A DNA stretch of 64,000 nt from SVEL01 sp045123575 (GTDB taxonomy: Bacteria > Bacillota > Clostridia > Lachnospirales > Lachnospiraceae), in the NCBI GenBank assembly GCA_045123575.1, contig JBGVKG010000052.1:1-64000 (forward strand), written 5' to 3'. This document shows positions 9,680-19,243 of the stretch, one piece after another. Below the pieces are notes generated by a model. That model was not told where the DNA came from. It saw only the letters and a program-made list of their open reading frames with translations, and ran no database searches. How positions within the stretch are numbered: the first letter of the stretch is position 1; every line of letters begins with the position of its first letter. Made by a program: the position numbers and the translations under genes.

Positions 9680-10222
9680 TGTCTTGCATTAAAATATATC
9701 CCTAACCACTAGCTATCTACAGATATTTTTTTGTGCTGTTTTCGAGAACGCATATTTTCTAAGCGCTCTCTTGAAACAAGCTTATTAGTCTATATGCACG
9801 GTATGTCAGACAGTGTACTTCAGATGATTCGTGTGAATAGAGGACAGCATTGAGGATTTGCGTATAATTTTCATAGAGAAAGGCACGAAAAAGCGGTCGC
9901 CCGAACCTGTTTGACGAAGCTTGCCCATTAATAGGGCAAGCGAGAAGTTGTGCAGGGCGACCATCTAATAATAAGCTCTTCATGCCTTTCTCGTATGAAA
10001 ATAGCAAAGACGAAAAAAGCTGTCCTCTTCACACAAACATCTGCAAGTAACACAGTCTGCCTCGACCGTGCACAATTAATCGTAGTTGCGTTGCAACTGC
10101 GATTTGTTAGACGCTTTGTTTCAAGTAGAGCGCGTAAGAAAATGATGCAACCTCTCAAGGCACAAAAAAATATCTGTAGACAGCTTTGTGGTTTGGGTTT
10201 TACCAATGCGTCAAGACATAAA

Positions 10223-10252
10223 AGAAGCTTGAAGAAAATACTTCAAGCTTCT
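10223..10252 (-). terminator. Terminator of the GNAT/uvrA side, right end of the palindrome
   Basis: On the minus strand the stem AGAAGCTTGAAGT / ACTTCAAGCTTCT is followed by TTTTATGTCTTG. It is the counterpart of the hairpin at 9649-9675. The stem bases differ between the two copies but remain paired in each. Confidence 0.8.
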
Positions 10253-10272
10253 GATAATATGAATTATGCGTT

Positions 10273-10791
10273 TTATAGCTGCATTGAATATTTGTACTCG
10301 CGGGCGTGTTCTCCTGTGCGCTCGTAGTAGCGTGGTCCTTCATATTCCTTGGTCATGCCGAGCTTCTGCATTACCTTAGCCGATGGTTCATTGCGTGTAT
10401 CACATCTTGCAAATATCTCTGTAACTTTCAGATTGGCTTTGACAAAATCTGCTACTGCCTTTGCTGCCTCTGTTGCATATCCATAGCCACGATAGTTTTT
10501 ATTGAATATCCATCCTAGCTCACATTTAGTATGGTTTTCCTCCATATATGCACCTACCGCACCGATTAACTTACCATCTAAAATTGCTCCAAACTCATAG
10601 TAATCCGGTTGTTCCTTTGCCCACTGTCCTTCCACATCTTTTAAGAAATTCTTAGTGTCTTCCTCTGTGGCATTTGGTAGATACAGCATGTACTTTATTT
10701 CCCTGTCTGATGCATACTCATGTACTGATTCAAAATCTGCCAGCCCATAAGGTCGCAACATCAAACGTTGTGTTTTTAATTCTATATACAT
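10273..10791 (-). CDS. GNAT family acetyltransferase (RimJ/RimL-like)
   Basis: 172 residues. It opens with ELKTQRLMLRPYGLADFE, the usual start of RimJ/RimL-type N-acetyltransferases, and has the acetyl-CoA loop region NYRGYGYATEAAKAV. The later NEPSAKVMQKLGM is also typical. The target, a protein N-terminus or a small amine, is unknown. It lies 17 bases downstream of uvrA and is probably co-transcribed with it. GAGG precedes the ATG. Confidence 0.88.
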   Translation of the reverse strand: MYIELKTQRLMLRPYGLADFESVHEYASDREIKYMLYLPNATEEDTKNFLKDVEGQWAKEQPDYYEFGAILDGKLIGAVGAYMEENHTKCELGWIFNKNYRGYGYATEAAKAVADFVKANLKVTEIFARCDTRNEPSAKVMQKLGMTKEYEGPRYYERTGEHAREYKYSMQL

Positions 10792-10808
10792 ACTTTTTCC
10801 TCATTCTT

Positions 10809-13655
10809 TTATTTCAAATACTTCTTCACATACTGACCTGTATAAGATTGCTTATTCTTAGCTACCTCTTCAGGTGTTCCTTCTGCGATAACAGTACCAC
10901 CTCTGTCGCCGCCCTCTGGTCCTATATCAATGATGTAGTCGGCTGTTTTTATAACATCAAGATTGTGTTCTATAACCACAACAGAGTTACCATTTTCTGT
11001 AAGTTTTCGCAGGATATCTACCAGCTTGTGCACATCTGCAAAATGCAGACCTGTTGTTGGCTCATCTAAAATATAAATAGTCTTTCCTGTATCACGACGA
11101 CTAAGCTCTGTTGCCAACTTTACTCTCTGTGCCTCTCCACCTGATAATGTTGTGGACGGCTGTCCTAGACGAATATACGATAAACCTACATCATTCAATG
11201 TTTTAATCTTTCTATGAATAGATGGTACATTCTCAAAGAAATGTGTAGCTTCTTCTACTGTCATATCAAGAACATCATATATACTCTTGCCCTTGTACTT
11301 CACTTCTAGAGTTTCTCTATTGTATCGCTTACCTTTACATACCTCACATGGCACATATACATCTGGCATGAAATGCATCTCTATCTTTATGATACCATCA
11401 CCTGCGCATGCCTCACATCGGCCACCCTTTGCATTGAAACTGAAACGTCCCTTCTTGTAACCTCTAGCCTTTGCCTCGGCTGTAGCTGCAAACAGATCTC
11501 TTATCTGATCGAAAACACCTGTGTAGGTAGCTGGATTGGAACGTGGTGTTCTTCCTATTGGTGACTGGTCTATGTCTATGACCTTATCAAGCTGCTCTGT
11601 GCCCTCTATTCTGTCGTGTTCACCTGCTATAGTTCTAGCCCTGTTGAGTTTCTTAGCCAATGACTTGTAAAGTATTTCATTTACCAATGAACTCTTACCC
11701 GAGCCTGACACTCCTGTTACGCAAGTCATTACACCTAACGGTATCTCCACATCTATATTTTTAAGATTGTTCTGTCTAGCACCTATTACCTTTAAGTAAC
11801 CTGTAGGCTTTTTTCTCTCCTTTGGTACTGGTATCTTCATCTTGCCACTAAGGTATGCACCTGTGATCGATGCTGGATTTTTCATTATTTCCTCGGCTGT
11901 ACCTTCTGCTATAACCTCTCCACCATGCTCACCTGCACCTGGTCCTATATCTACGATATGGTCTGCTGCCATCATGGTATCCTCATCATGTTCTACTACA
12001 AGCAAGGTATTACCCAAATCTCTTAGATGAGTAAGTGTACCTAAGAGCTTATCATTATCTCTTTGATGCAATCCTATGCTTGGCTCATCTAAGATGTATG
12101 TTACACCAACAAGCCCCGAACCAATCTGTGTAGCCAGTCTAATTCTTTGCGCTTCTCCACCTGACAATGACGCTGTGGCTCTAGTAAGGGTCAGGTAATC
12201 TAATCCTACATTTACTAAAAAACCGACTCTAGCCTTAATCTCCTTAAGTACCTGTGCTCCTATAAACTGCTGTCTATCTGTCAGTTTCATTGTTTCTAGG
12301 TATTCATAAAGGTCACGAACAGACATAGATGTTATCTCGTATATATTTTTATCGGCAACTGTTACCGCCAAAGAGCCCTTCTTAAGTCTTTGACCGTTAC
12401 ACTCCTTACAAGATGTGATATTCATATATTGCTCATACTCATTTTTCATCATCTCTGAGGAAGTTTCTCTATAACGACGCTCCATATTTCTTATAAGACC
12501 TTCAAACGGAACATCATATACTCCTTCTCCTCTTTGTCCTTTATAATATACCTTGAGAATTCTTCCACCTGTTCCGTTTATAAACGCATCCTTTATCTCA
12601 TCGCTTAACTGCTCATAAGGTGTATCCAAACTAAAGTTATACTCTTTCGCCAATGCCTCTAGTGTAGCATGAGTAAAGCTGCCACTATCACTTGAAGACT
12701 GCCATCCCATACATGCCACAACACCTTCATTAAAGCTAAGACTCTCATCAGGCATCATAAGCTCAGGCGAAAATTTCATCTTGTATCCTAGACCAGCACA
12801 GCAAGGGCACGCACCAAATGGATTGTTAAATGAAAAGCTTCTTGGCTCTACCTCATCTATACTTATGCCACAGTCTGGACATGCAAAACTCATAGAAAAG
12901 TTCATAGGTTCTCCATCTATGACATCTACTATCATAAGTCCGTCAGCCAAGTGAAGAACATTCTCTATAGAGTCTGTAAGTCGTTTCTCCATACCCTCTT
13001 TTACAGCCAATCGGTCCACCACTATCTCTATATTATGTTTAATATTTTTATCGAGATTTATATCTTCGCTAAGTTCGTACAGATTGCCATCTACCTGCAC
13101 ACGGACATAACCTGCCTTTTTAGCATGTTCTAACACCTTCTCGTGTCGTCCCTTTTTTCCTCTAACAACAGGTGCTAAGAGCTGTATCTTTGTTCTCTCT
13201 GGAAGTTCCATTATAGAATCAACCATCTGATCTACACTCTGCTTCTTTATCTCCTTTCCACACTGTGGACAATGAGGTATACCTATACGAGCGTACAGCA
13301 ATCTAAAATAATCATATATCTCCGTAACAGTTCCCACTGTGGAACGTGGATTTCTATTAGTAGATTTCTGATCTATGGATATAGCTGGTGATAATCCTTC
13401 TATACTATCTACATTAGGCTTCTCCATCTGACCTAAGAACTGTCTTGCATAAGAAGATAATGACTCCATATATCTTCTCTGTCCCTCTGCATATATAGTA
13501 TCAAATGCAAGAGATGACTTACCTGAACCCGACAAACCTGTCAATACTACGAATTTATTTCTAGGTATATCCAAGTCAATATTCTTTAAGTTATGCTCAG
13601 ATCCGCCTCTTATCTTTATAAAATTGTCTTTTTTATTATTTATATTATCTGACAT
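10809..13655 (-). CDS. uvrA: Excinuclease ABC subunit UvrA
   Basis: 948 residues, full length. UvrA is the dimeric DNA-damage sensor of nucleotide excision repair. The first ATPase opens with GLSGSGKSSLAFDT and the second with GVSGSGKSSL; both have LSGGEAQR signatures and Walker B boxes (YILDEPSIGLH, YILDEPTTGLH). The zinc-finger pairs CPQC, CPDC/CPCC and CEAC/CEVC are present. It follows uvrB after about 70 bases with no clear terminator, so a uvrB-uvrA-GNAT operon is likely. The ribosome site AGGAG supports the start. Confidence 0.98.
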   Translation of the reverse strand: MSDNINNKKDNFIKIRGGSEHNLKNIDLDIPRNKFVVLTGLSGSGKSSLAFDTIYAEGQRRYMESLSSYARQFLGQMEKPNVDSIEGLSPAISIDQKSTNRNPRSTVGTVTEIYDYFRLLYARIGIPHCPQCGKEIKKQSVDQMVDSIMELPERTKIQLLAPVVRGKKGRHEKVLEHAKKAGYVRVQVDGNLYELSEDINLDKNIKHNIEIVVDRLAVKEGMEKRLTDSIENVLHLADGLMIVDVIDGEPMNFSMSFACPDCGISIDEVEPRSFSFNNPFGACPCCAGLGYKMKFSPELMMPDESLSFNEGVVACMGWQSSSDSGSFTHATLEALAKEYNFSLDTPYEQLSDEIKDAFINGTGGRILKVYYKGQRGEGVYDVPFEGLIRNMERRYRETSSEMMKNEYEQYMNITSCKECNGQRLKKGSLAVTVADKNIYEITSMSVRDLYEYLETMKLTDRQQFIGAQVLKEIKARVGFLVNVGLDYLTLTRATASLSGGEAQRIRLATQIGSGLVGVTYILDEPSIGLHQRDNDKLLGTLTHLRDLGNTLLVVEHDEDTMMAADHIVDIGPGAGEHGGEVIAEGTAEEIMKNPASITGAYLSGKMKIPVPKERKKPTGYLKVIGARQNNLKNIDVEIPLGVMTCVTGVSGSGKSSLVNEILYKSLAKKLNRARTIAGEHDRIEGTEQLDKVIDIDQSPIGRTPRSNPATYTGVFDQIRDLFAATAEAKARGYKKGRFSFNAKGGRCEACAGDGIIKIEMHFMPDVYVPCEVCKGKRYNRETLEVKYKGKSIYDVLDMTVEEATHFFENVPSIHRKIKTLNDVGLSYIRLGQPSTTLSGGEAQRVKLATELSRRDTGKTIYILDEPTTGLHFADVHKLVDILRKLTENGNSVVVIEHNLDVIKTADYIIDIGPEGGDRGGTVIAEGTPEEVAKNKQSYTGQYVKKYLK

Positions 13656-13723
13656 AATCTTGTCTCCTATTTCTATTTACCTACGCTATGCAACACCATA
13701 TTACATCCATTTTTCTGCTAATG

Positions 13724-15706
13724 CTATACATTAGTAAGATGTTTCTTTAACTCTATCATCTGGTCACGAAGCATAGCCGCAGTTTCAAAGTCTAACTCCG
13801 CAGCCGCCTTTTGCATCTGCTTTTGTATCTTAGCTATAAGCTTATTAAGCTCTTTTTCGTCCATTGACTCTGGATCTTTTTCTAGTTCATCAACTGTCTT
13901 CTCTGCAGCCTTAGTTATACTGATAAGGTCACGAACTGCTTTTTTAATAGTTGTAGGTGTTATACCGTGTTCTGTATTATACGCCTCTTGTATAGCTCGA
14001 CGTCTATTTGTCTCATCTATAGCTGCTCTCATAGAATCTGTTATGGTATCTGCATACATAATAACATGACCCTCTGCATTTCTAGCAGCACGTCCAACAG
14101 TCTGTATAAGAGATGTCTCGCTACGAAGAAAACCTTCTTTATCTGCATCTAATATAGCTACCAATGATATCTCCGGTATATCTAATCCTTCTCGAAGCAA
14201 ATTGATACCTACCAGTACATCAAATACATCAAGACGCATATCTCTTATTATCTGAGTTCTCTCCAATGTATCTATATCAGAATGCAAATATTTTACACGT
14301 ATGCCTACATCCTTCATGTAATCTGTCAAATCCTCCGCCATACGCTTAGTAAGTGTAGTTACTAATACCTTATTCTTTTTATCAGTTTCCTTTCTAACTT
14401 CAGATATAAGATCATCTATCTGTCCTTCTACCTTACGCACATCTATGATAGGGTCCAATAGACCTGTCGGCCTAATAATCTGCTCGGCTCGCAATAACTC
14501 ATGTTCACCCTCATATACATTAGGTGTAGCAGAAACAAACAGCATCTGATCTATCTTTCCCTCAAACTCTTCAAAATTCAACGGTCTATTGTCTTTAGCC
14601 GATGGCAATCTAAACCCATAATCAACCAACGTACTCTTTCTAGACTGATCTCCTGCAAACATACCTCTTATCTGCGGTACTGTTATGTGAGACTCATCCA
14701 CTATGATAAGGAAATCGTCTCCAAAATAGTCCATAAGTGTATGAGGTGTAGCACCAGGCTCCAATCCTGCCAAATGTCTTGAATAATTCTCTATACCAGA
14801 GCAGAATCCTGTCTCTTTTAGCATCTCTATGTCGAAGTTTGTTCGCTCCGATATTCTCTGTGCCTCTAATAGCTTATCTTCACTCTTAAAATATTCAACT
14901 CTTTCCTTAAGCTCTGCTTCTATACTATTAGCCGCAGCTTTTATCTTTTCTGGTGCTACAACGTAGTGAGATGCAGGAAATATTGCAACATGATCTAATC
15001 TGCTCTTTATCTCACCTGTCAATGTATCTATCTCCGTTATCCTGTCTATCTCATCTCCAAAAAACTCTATACGTATAGCACTTTCATTAGCATTTGCAGG
15101 AATTACTTCAAGCACATCTCCTCGTACTCTGAAGCTACCACGTTTAAAATCCATCTCATTACGTTCATACTGAATCTCAATCAGTTTATGAATAACCTCA
15201 TCCCTATCCTTCTCCATACCTGGACGTAATGATATCATCATATTCTGATAATCTACAGGGCTACCCAATCCATATATGCAAGATACACTGGATATGATGA
15301 TAACATCCTTTCGTTCAACCAAAGATGCTGTAGCCGACAGACGCAACTTATCTATCTCATCATTTATAGAAGAATCTTTCTCGATATAAGTATCAGTAGA
15401 AGGCACATAAGCCTCTGGCTGATAATAATCATAGTATGATACAAAATACTCTACTGCATTCTCCGGAAAAAATTCCTTAAACTCACCATATAGCTGCGCT
15501 GCCAAAGTCTTATTATGAGCTATAATAAGTGTTGGCTTATTCAATTTTTCGATAATATTAGCCATAGTGAAGGTCTTTCCAGAGCCTGTTACTCCCAGTA
15601 ATGTCTGAAACTGGTTGCCCTCCTTGAAACCCTGCACTAACTTTTCTATAGCCTGTGGTTGGTCTCCTGTAGGCTTATATTCTGATACTAACTTAAAATG
15701 TTCCAT
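13724..15706 (-). CDS. uvrB: Excinuclease ABC subunit UvrB
   Basis: About 660 residues. UvrB is the DNA-loading helicase-like subunit of nucleotide excision repair. Walker A GVTGSGKTFTMAN, the beta-hairpin segment YYDYYQPEAYVP, the helicase motifs IIVDESHIT and TVGRAARNAEGH, and the C-terminal UVR domain (AAAELDFETAAMLRDQM) that contacts UvrC are all present. The start is placed at 15706 (MEHFKLVSEYKPTGDQP, the usual N-terminus), with AGAGGA six bases upstream. A longer in-frame start at 15736 adds ten unconserved residues. Confidence 0.97.
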   Translation of the reverse strand: MEHFKLVSEYKPTGDQPQAIEKLVQGFKEGNQFQTLLGVTGSGKTFTMANIIEKLNKPTLIIAHNKTLAAQLYGEFKEFFPENAVEYFVSYYDYYQPEAYVPSTDTYIEKDSSINDEIDKLRLSATASLVERKDVIIISSVSCIYGLGSPVDYQNMMISLRPGMEKDRDEVIHKLIEIQYERNEMDFKRGSFRVRGDVLEVIPANANESAIRIEFFGDEIDRITEIDTLTGEIKSRLDHVAIFPASHYVVAPEKIKAAANSIEAELKERVEYFKSEDKLLEAQRISERTNFDIEMLKETGFCSGIENYSRHLAGLEPGATPHTLMDYFGDDFLIIVDESHITVPQIRGMFAGDQSRKSTLVDYGFRLPSAKDNRPLNFEEFEGKIDQMLFVSATPNVYEGEHELLRAEQIIRPTGLLDPIIDVRKVEGQIDDLISEVRKETDKKNKVLVTTLTKRMAEDLTDYMKDVGIRVKYLHSDIDTLERTQIIRDMRLDVFDVLVGINLLREGLDIPEISLVAILDADKEGFLRSETSLIQTVGRAARNAEGHVIMYADTITDSMRAAIDETNRRRAIQEAYNTEHGITPTTIKKAVRDLISITKAAEKTVDELEKDPESMDEKELNKLIAKIQKQMQKAAAELDFETAAMLRDQMIELKKHLTNV

Positions 15707-15814
15707 ATACTTTCCTCTATAAATATAAGTTGACATTATTATGTGCTGGTTGTATTATGATTATATCAGAACAAATGTTTGTTTGCAATATTTTTTATAG
15801 AGAGGCTTTTTATT

Positions 15815-16603
15815 ATGCGCGAGATGTCACCAATAGAAAAATTTTACAACAAATTCAATGAAGATAAACGTTTAAACAGCAGACATGGACAGGTAGAATT
15901 TATCACTTCTATGAAGTATATTCACAAATACCTAGAGGGAAAAGATAACCCTAAGATATTAGATGTCGGTGCTGGTACAGGTCGCTACTCAGTGGCTCTC
16001 GCCAATGAAGGATATGATGTCACAGCCCTTGAGCTTGTTCAATACAATGTAGGTATCATAAAAAGTAAGGGAAGCACTGTCAAAGCATATAAAGGTAATG
16101 CTATGAAGCTAAAACGTTTCGAGGATAAGAGCTTTGATTTAGTTATGGTATTTGGCCCTATGTATCATCTGTCATCTTTTGAAGATAGATTAAAGGCCCT
16201 AAGCGAAGCTAAACGTGTTTTGAAGGATGATGGCATTATTATAGTGGCATATATTATGAATGATTATACTATCATATTCCATGCATTCGGCGAGAATGCC
16301 ATTAATCAATGTGTTGCAGAGGAGCGCTTTACAGAAGACTTCCACTGTATATCTAAAGAAGGTGACATCTACCATTCTGTCCGTATAGAAGATATGGATG
16401 AGCTTAATAAAGCCGCTGGACTAGATCGTGTTCAGATTGTATCGGCAGATGGTGCAGCCAACTATATCCGACCTGTACTCAATGCTTTGGATGAAGAAGG
16501 TTTTAAACATTTTGTAGAGTATCATCTAGCTACATGTGAGCGTATGGATATGATGGGGGCAGCAGCGCACACTATAGACATATTACGAAAGCAGGATATA
16601 TAG
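15815..16603 (+). CDS. Class I SAM-dependent methyltransferase
   Basis: About 262 residues. Motif I ILDVGAGTGRYSVALA and the later FDLVMVFGPMYHL and EAKRVLKDDGIII are the standard Rossmann methyltransferase landmarks. The substrate is unknown. The start at 15815 (MREMSPIEKFYNKF) has AGAGAGG about ten bases upstream; an upstream in-frame ATG at 15779 adds a hydrophobic, unconserved extension. It is divergent from uvrB and ends just before a strong bidirectional terminator. Confidence 0.88.
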   Translation: MREMSPIEKFYNKFNEDKRLNSRHGQVEFITSMKYIHKYLEGKDNPKILDVGAGTGRYSVALANEGYDVTALELVQYNVGIIKSKGSTVKAYKGNAMKLKRFEDKSFDLVMVFGPMYHLSSFEDRLKALSEAKRVLKDDGIIIVAYIMNDYTIIFHAFGENAINQCVAEERFTEDFHCISKEGDIYHSVRIEDMDELNKAAGLDRVQIVSADGAANYIRPVLNALDEEGFKHFVEYHLATCERMDMMGAAAHTIDILRKQDI

Positions 16604-16620
16604 TTTATTATATAATTAAC

Positions 16621-16663
16621 AAGCCCAAGGAATTTATCTTAATTCAAATTCCTTGGGCTTTTT
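16621..16663. terminator. Bidirectional terminator between methyltransferase and CapA-like genes
   Basis: A perfect 15-bp stem AAGCCCAAGGAATTT / AAATTCCTTGGGCTT with a 10-base loop, followed by T-rich sequence on both strands. It separates two convergent genes. Confidence 0.88.
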
Positions 16664-16672
16664 GTACTTAAT

Positions 16673-17854
16673 TTATGCAGTTGGTTCCTGCTCTGTAGGT
16701 GCCGACCCTTTTTCTGTAATAACACCATTTTCATCTATTTCTATGTTGATAGAAATCTTTTCGATATGCTTATATATTCTCTCCTGCTCTTTCTTGTCAG
16801 TTACTATCTGCACCTTACTATTTGACTGTATAGCTGGCACCATACTTACTTCAAGAAACTGCTCATCGTCATCACCATGGAAACGAAGCTGTAAAAGCAT
16901 ACTATCTAATGTCTTATTATTAAACCAATAATTACCTAAACTATATATAATCGGTTTGCCTTTGTAGTATTCCATACCCTGCAAGCAATGTGAATGAGAG
17001 CCTACTATAACATCTGCTCCTGCATCAAGGTATTCCTTGCCCGTCTGTAGCTGAACATCCTCTAGCACAGTGCTATACTCTGTTCCCCAATGGACACATG
17101 CTATAACAAAATCAGCATTTGCATCTGCTTCCTTTATAACCTGAAGGAAAAGCTCTGTATCATAGCAACGAAGAATACCTGCCCCATCTTCTGTTGCTTG
17201 TGGAGTTTTCTTATTCTTTTCAGCACGAGATGCCGATACAAAGGCAATAGTCTTTCCATCTATCTCATAATATACTGGTTTCATAGCTTCTGCTAGATTC
17301 TTACCTGCACCAAAGTAATCAATATCTGCACCTGCTAAAGTGTCTATTGTATCTAATAAGGAAACCTCACCGAAATCATACGCGTGATTGTTAGCCAGCA
17401 TCGCCAAATCCACACCCATCTCCTTATATATGGACACCTTTTCAGGATTCGCTCTAAAATGATACAGTTTTCCAGGTATCTTCTGTCCTCTAGTAGTAAA
17501 TGTAAATTCGCTATTTATACACATAACATCTGCATCGTTCATGATCTTTAGTAGCTCTGGTGATACCACCTTGCTTAAATCATTGCCGTTATCAGCTAAT
17601 GCCTTCATAGTCACTGCGTCGTCTGCTAAGCTTGTATCGCCAGCAAAACAGAATGTAAAATCATAGCTTGTATCTACAGTAGTAGTTGTAGGTTCCTCTG
17701 TTGTTGTCTCTGGCTCTGTACTAGATGTAACATTCGCATCTTCCGAGCTACCTATATTCTCTGAATTATCCGGTTGTTTTGCATTGCTTTGACCACATCC
17801 TACAACCATAGCAATCACTATACATAGTGTAAGATATAATTTAAACTTTCTCAC
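16673..17854 (-). CDS. CapA-family (PGA_cap) lipoprotein, metallophosphatase fold
   Basis: 393 residues. The N-terminus has a lipoprotein signal with the lipobox cysteine in AMVVGCGQ, then a T/E/S-rich linker to about residue 60. The PGA_cap domain shows CFAGDTSLAD, LANNHAYDFG, CVHWGTEY, GSHSHCLQG and YSLGNYWF, the metal-binding signatures of CapA/PgsA proteins. Family members act in poly-gamma-glutamate capsule assembly, but no CapBC partners lie nearby, so another envelope role is likely. The start codon is GTG, after a GGAGGAG site. It is the last gene of the FtsEX cluster. Confidence 0.88.
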   Translation of the reverse strand: MRKFKLYLTLCIVIAMVVGCGQSNAKQPDNSENIGSSEDANVTSSTEPETTTEEPTTTTVDTSYDFTFCFAGDTSLADDAVTMKALADNGNDLSKVVSPELLKIMNDADVMCINSEFTFTTRGQKIPGKLYHFRANPEKVSIYKEMGVDLAMLANNHAYDFGEVSLLDTIDTLAGADIDYFGAGKNLAEAMKPVYYEIDGKTIAFVSASRAEKNKKTPQATEDGAGILRCYDTELFLQVIKEADANADFVIACVHWGTEYSTVLEDVQLQTGKEYLDAGADVIVGSHSHCLQGMEYYKGKPIIYSLGNYWFNNKTLDSMLLQLRFHGDDDEQFLEVSMVPAIQSNSKVQIVTDKKEQERIYKHIEKISINIEIDENGVITEKGSAPTEQEPTA

Positions 17855-17887
17855 TTTTTCTCCTCCACGTATTATAATTGATTTATA

Positions 17888-19219
17888 TTATTTTAATTCA
17901 CCTTTAATATATTCTACAGCCTCTTGTAACTGAGTATCGTACTCTCTTTTTAGATATCCGTTTTCATACGCATCCTGTTCCTTTGGTAGTTCTACAACTA
18001 TATCCGGTGTAATTCCCACATTGTGAATATTTCTTCCATTTGGTGTGAAGTAAGAAGATATAGTAACCTTTACACCTGTTCCATCACCTAGAGACATTAT
18101 ACTCTGAACGATACCTTTTCCAAATGATGTTGTTCCTATAAGCTTACCTACCTTATAATCTTGTATAGCACCAGCAAACACTTCTGATGCACTGGCACTG
18201 TTGCCGTTTATAAGAACACACATAGGTGCATCCAAGAATTTTGCATCTGAATATTCTATTTCTTGATTACCATTTTTATCTTCAGTATACACAAGCCTAC
18301 CAGTTGGCAGCAAATCATCTAACATATCCACCACTATATCATATATTCCACCACCATTATCTCTAACATCAAATATATAACCCTTGCAGCCATCTGCCTT
18401 AGCTACATCCAATTTCTCCTTAAACTCGTTATAAGTTCCAGAATCAAAACTAGCTATGGCTATATATGCAATATCACCTTCTAATTTCTCGTAAGCAACT
18501 GTTGGTATAGTTATCTTTTTTCTAGTTACCCTAAAGTCTAATATCTTTCCATCACGCTTAATATGGACTGTTACTGTCGTACCCTCTTCACCCTTCATAT
18601 AAGATACAGCTTCGTTTATATCCATACCTGTAAAATCTATATCATCTGCACCTATAATTATATCACCTGGTTGCATTCCTGCCTCATATCCTGGGCATCC
18701 CTCGTACGGATTAACTACTGTTATCTCTTTAGTCTGAACATCCTGTGACACCACAACTCCGATACCACAATAAGTTCCTGATGTGCTCTCCATCAACGCT
18801 GTAAATGCCTCTTTGTCGTAATATACTGAATATGGATCACCAAGAGAAGCTAACATACCTGCATACACACTGTCTGCCAATACGTTCATATCCACATCAT
18901 AATAATAGTATTTATCTATTATCTGTTGGATATATTCCATCTTATCCTCTATATCATCCAAATCACCATAATCACCAGAGTTAGACAATCCTGCATTTTG
19001 CATAAGCTCATTTTTGTCACTTGTATCTATATATTTCTTAAATAGCAATGAGCATGCAACTATACCAATGATAATAACCACAAGTGTAGTAACTACACCT
19101 GTGGCTAAACCTATAAAGAAATCTCCTGTATTTTTTACCTTTTGTTCTCCATTCGCTACATGACTTTCAGACTTTTCTTCAACATTATCAACATCTGACT
19201 TCTTTTCTTCTTCAAACAT
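17888..19219 (-). CDS. S41 family C-terminal processing peptidase
   Basis: 443 residues. A charged cytoplasmic N-terminus of about 30 residues precedes one membrane segment (GVVTTLVVIIIGIVACSLLF), so the catalytic part is outside the cell. A PDZ domain (GIGVVVSQDV, PGYEAGMQPGDII) comes before the S41 domain with the catalytic serine in NGNSASASEVFAGA and the lysine in SFGKGIVQS. CtpA/CtpB relatives trim exported proteins. The gene follows the M23 peptidase by about 25 bases, a common grouping in Clostridia with ftsEX. Confidence 0.94.
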   Translation of the reverse strand: MFEEEKKSDVDNVEEKSESHVANGEQKVKNTGDFFIGLATGVVTTLVVIIIGIVACSLLFKKYIDTSDKNELMQNAGLSNSGDYGDLDDIEDKMEYIQQIIDKYYYYDVDMNVLADSVYAGMLASLGDPYSVYYDKEAFTALMESTSGTYCGIGVVVSQDVQTKEITVVNPYEGCPGYEAGMQPGDIIIGADDIDFTGMDINEAVSYMKGEEGTTVTVHIKRDGKILDFRVTRKKITIPTVAYEKLEGDIAYIAIASFDSGTYNEFKEKLDVAKADGCKGYIFDVRDNGGGIYDIVVDMLDDLLPTGRLVYTEDKNGNQEIEYSDAKFLDAPMCVLINGNSASASEVFAGAIQDYKVGKLIGTTSFGKGIVQSIMSLGDGTGVKVTISSYFTPNGRNIHNVGITPDIVVELPKEQDAYENGYLKREYDTQLQEAVEYIKGELK

Positions 19220-19243
19220 AATATTCTCCTAATTCAATACAGA

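Larger units (their letters stand above)
9649..10252. repeat. About 600-bp imperfect giant palindrome (two inverted copies of one element)
   Basis: Fills the gap between two convergent genes. The centre is GCTTGCCC (9919-9926), ATTAATA, GGGCAAGC (9934-9941). Outward from it the two sides match in inverse orientation in many blocks: GGTCGCCC, ATTTTCAT..GAGAAAGGCA.GAA, GAGGACAGC, GCACGGT, CTTGAAACAA, a 21-base perfect match (9716-9736 with 10160-10180) and a 19-base perfect match (9668-9686 with 10212-10230). Arms are about 280 and 320 bases; the right arm carries an extra small hairpin near 10081-10104. ORFs inside are frame accidents. I see two tail-to-tail copies of a non-coding repeat, each starting with a terminator hairpin. 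Confidence 0.85.

Noticed and set aside
9759..10327. Several overlapping ORFs of 80-125 codons on both strands
   Set aside because: They lie inside the giant palindrome, have no ribosome sites of note and run across its symmetry centre; similarity between arms is at DNA level.
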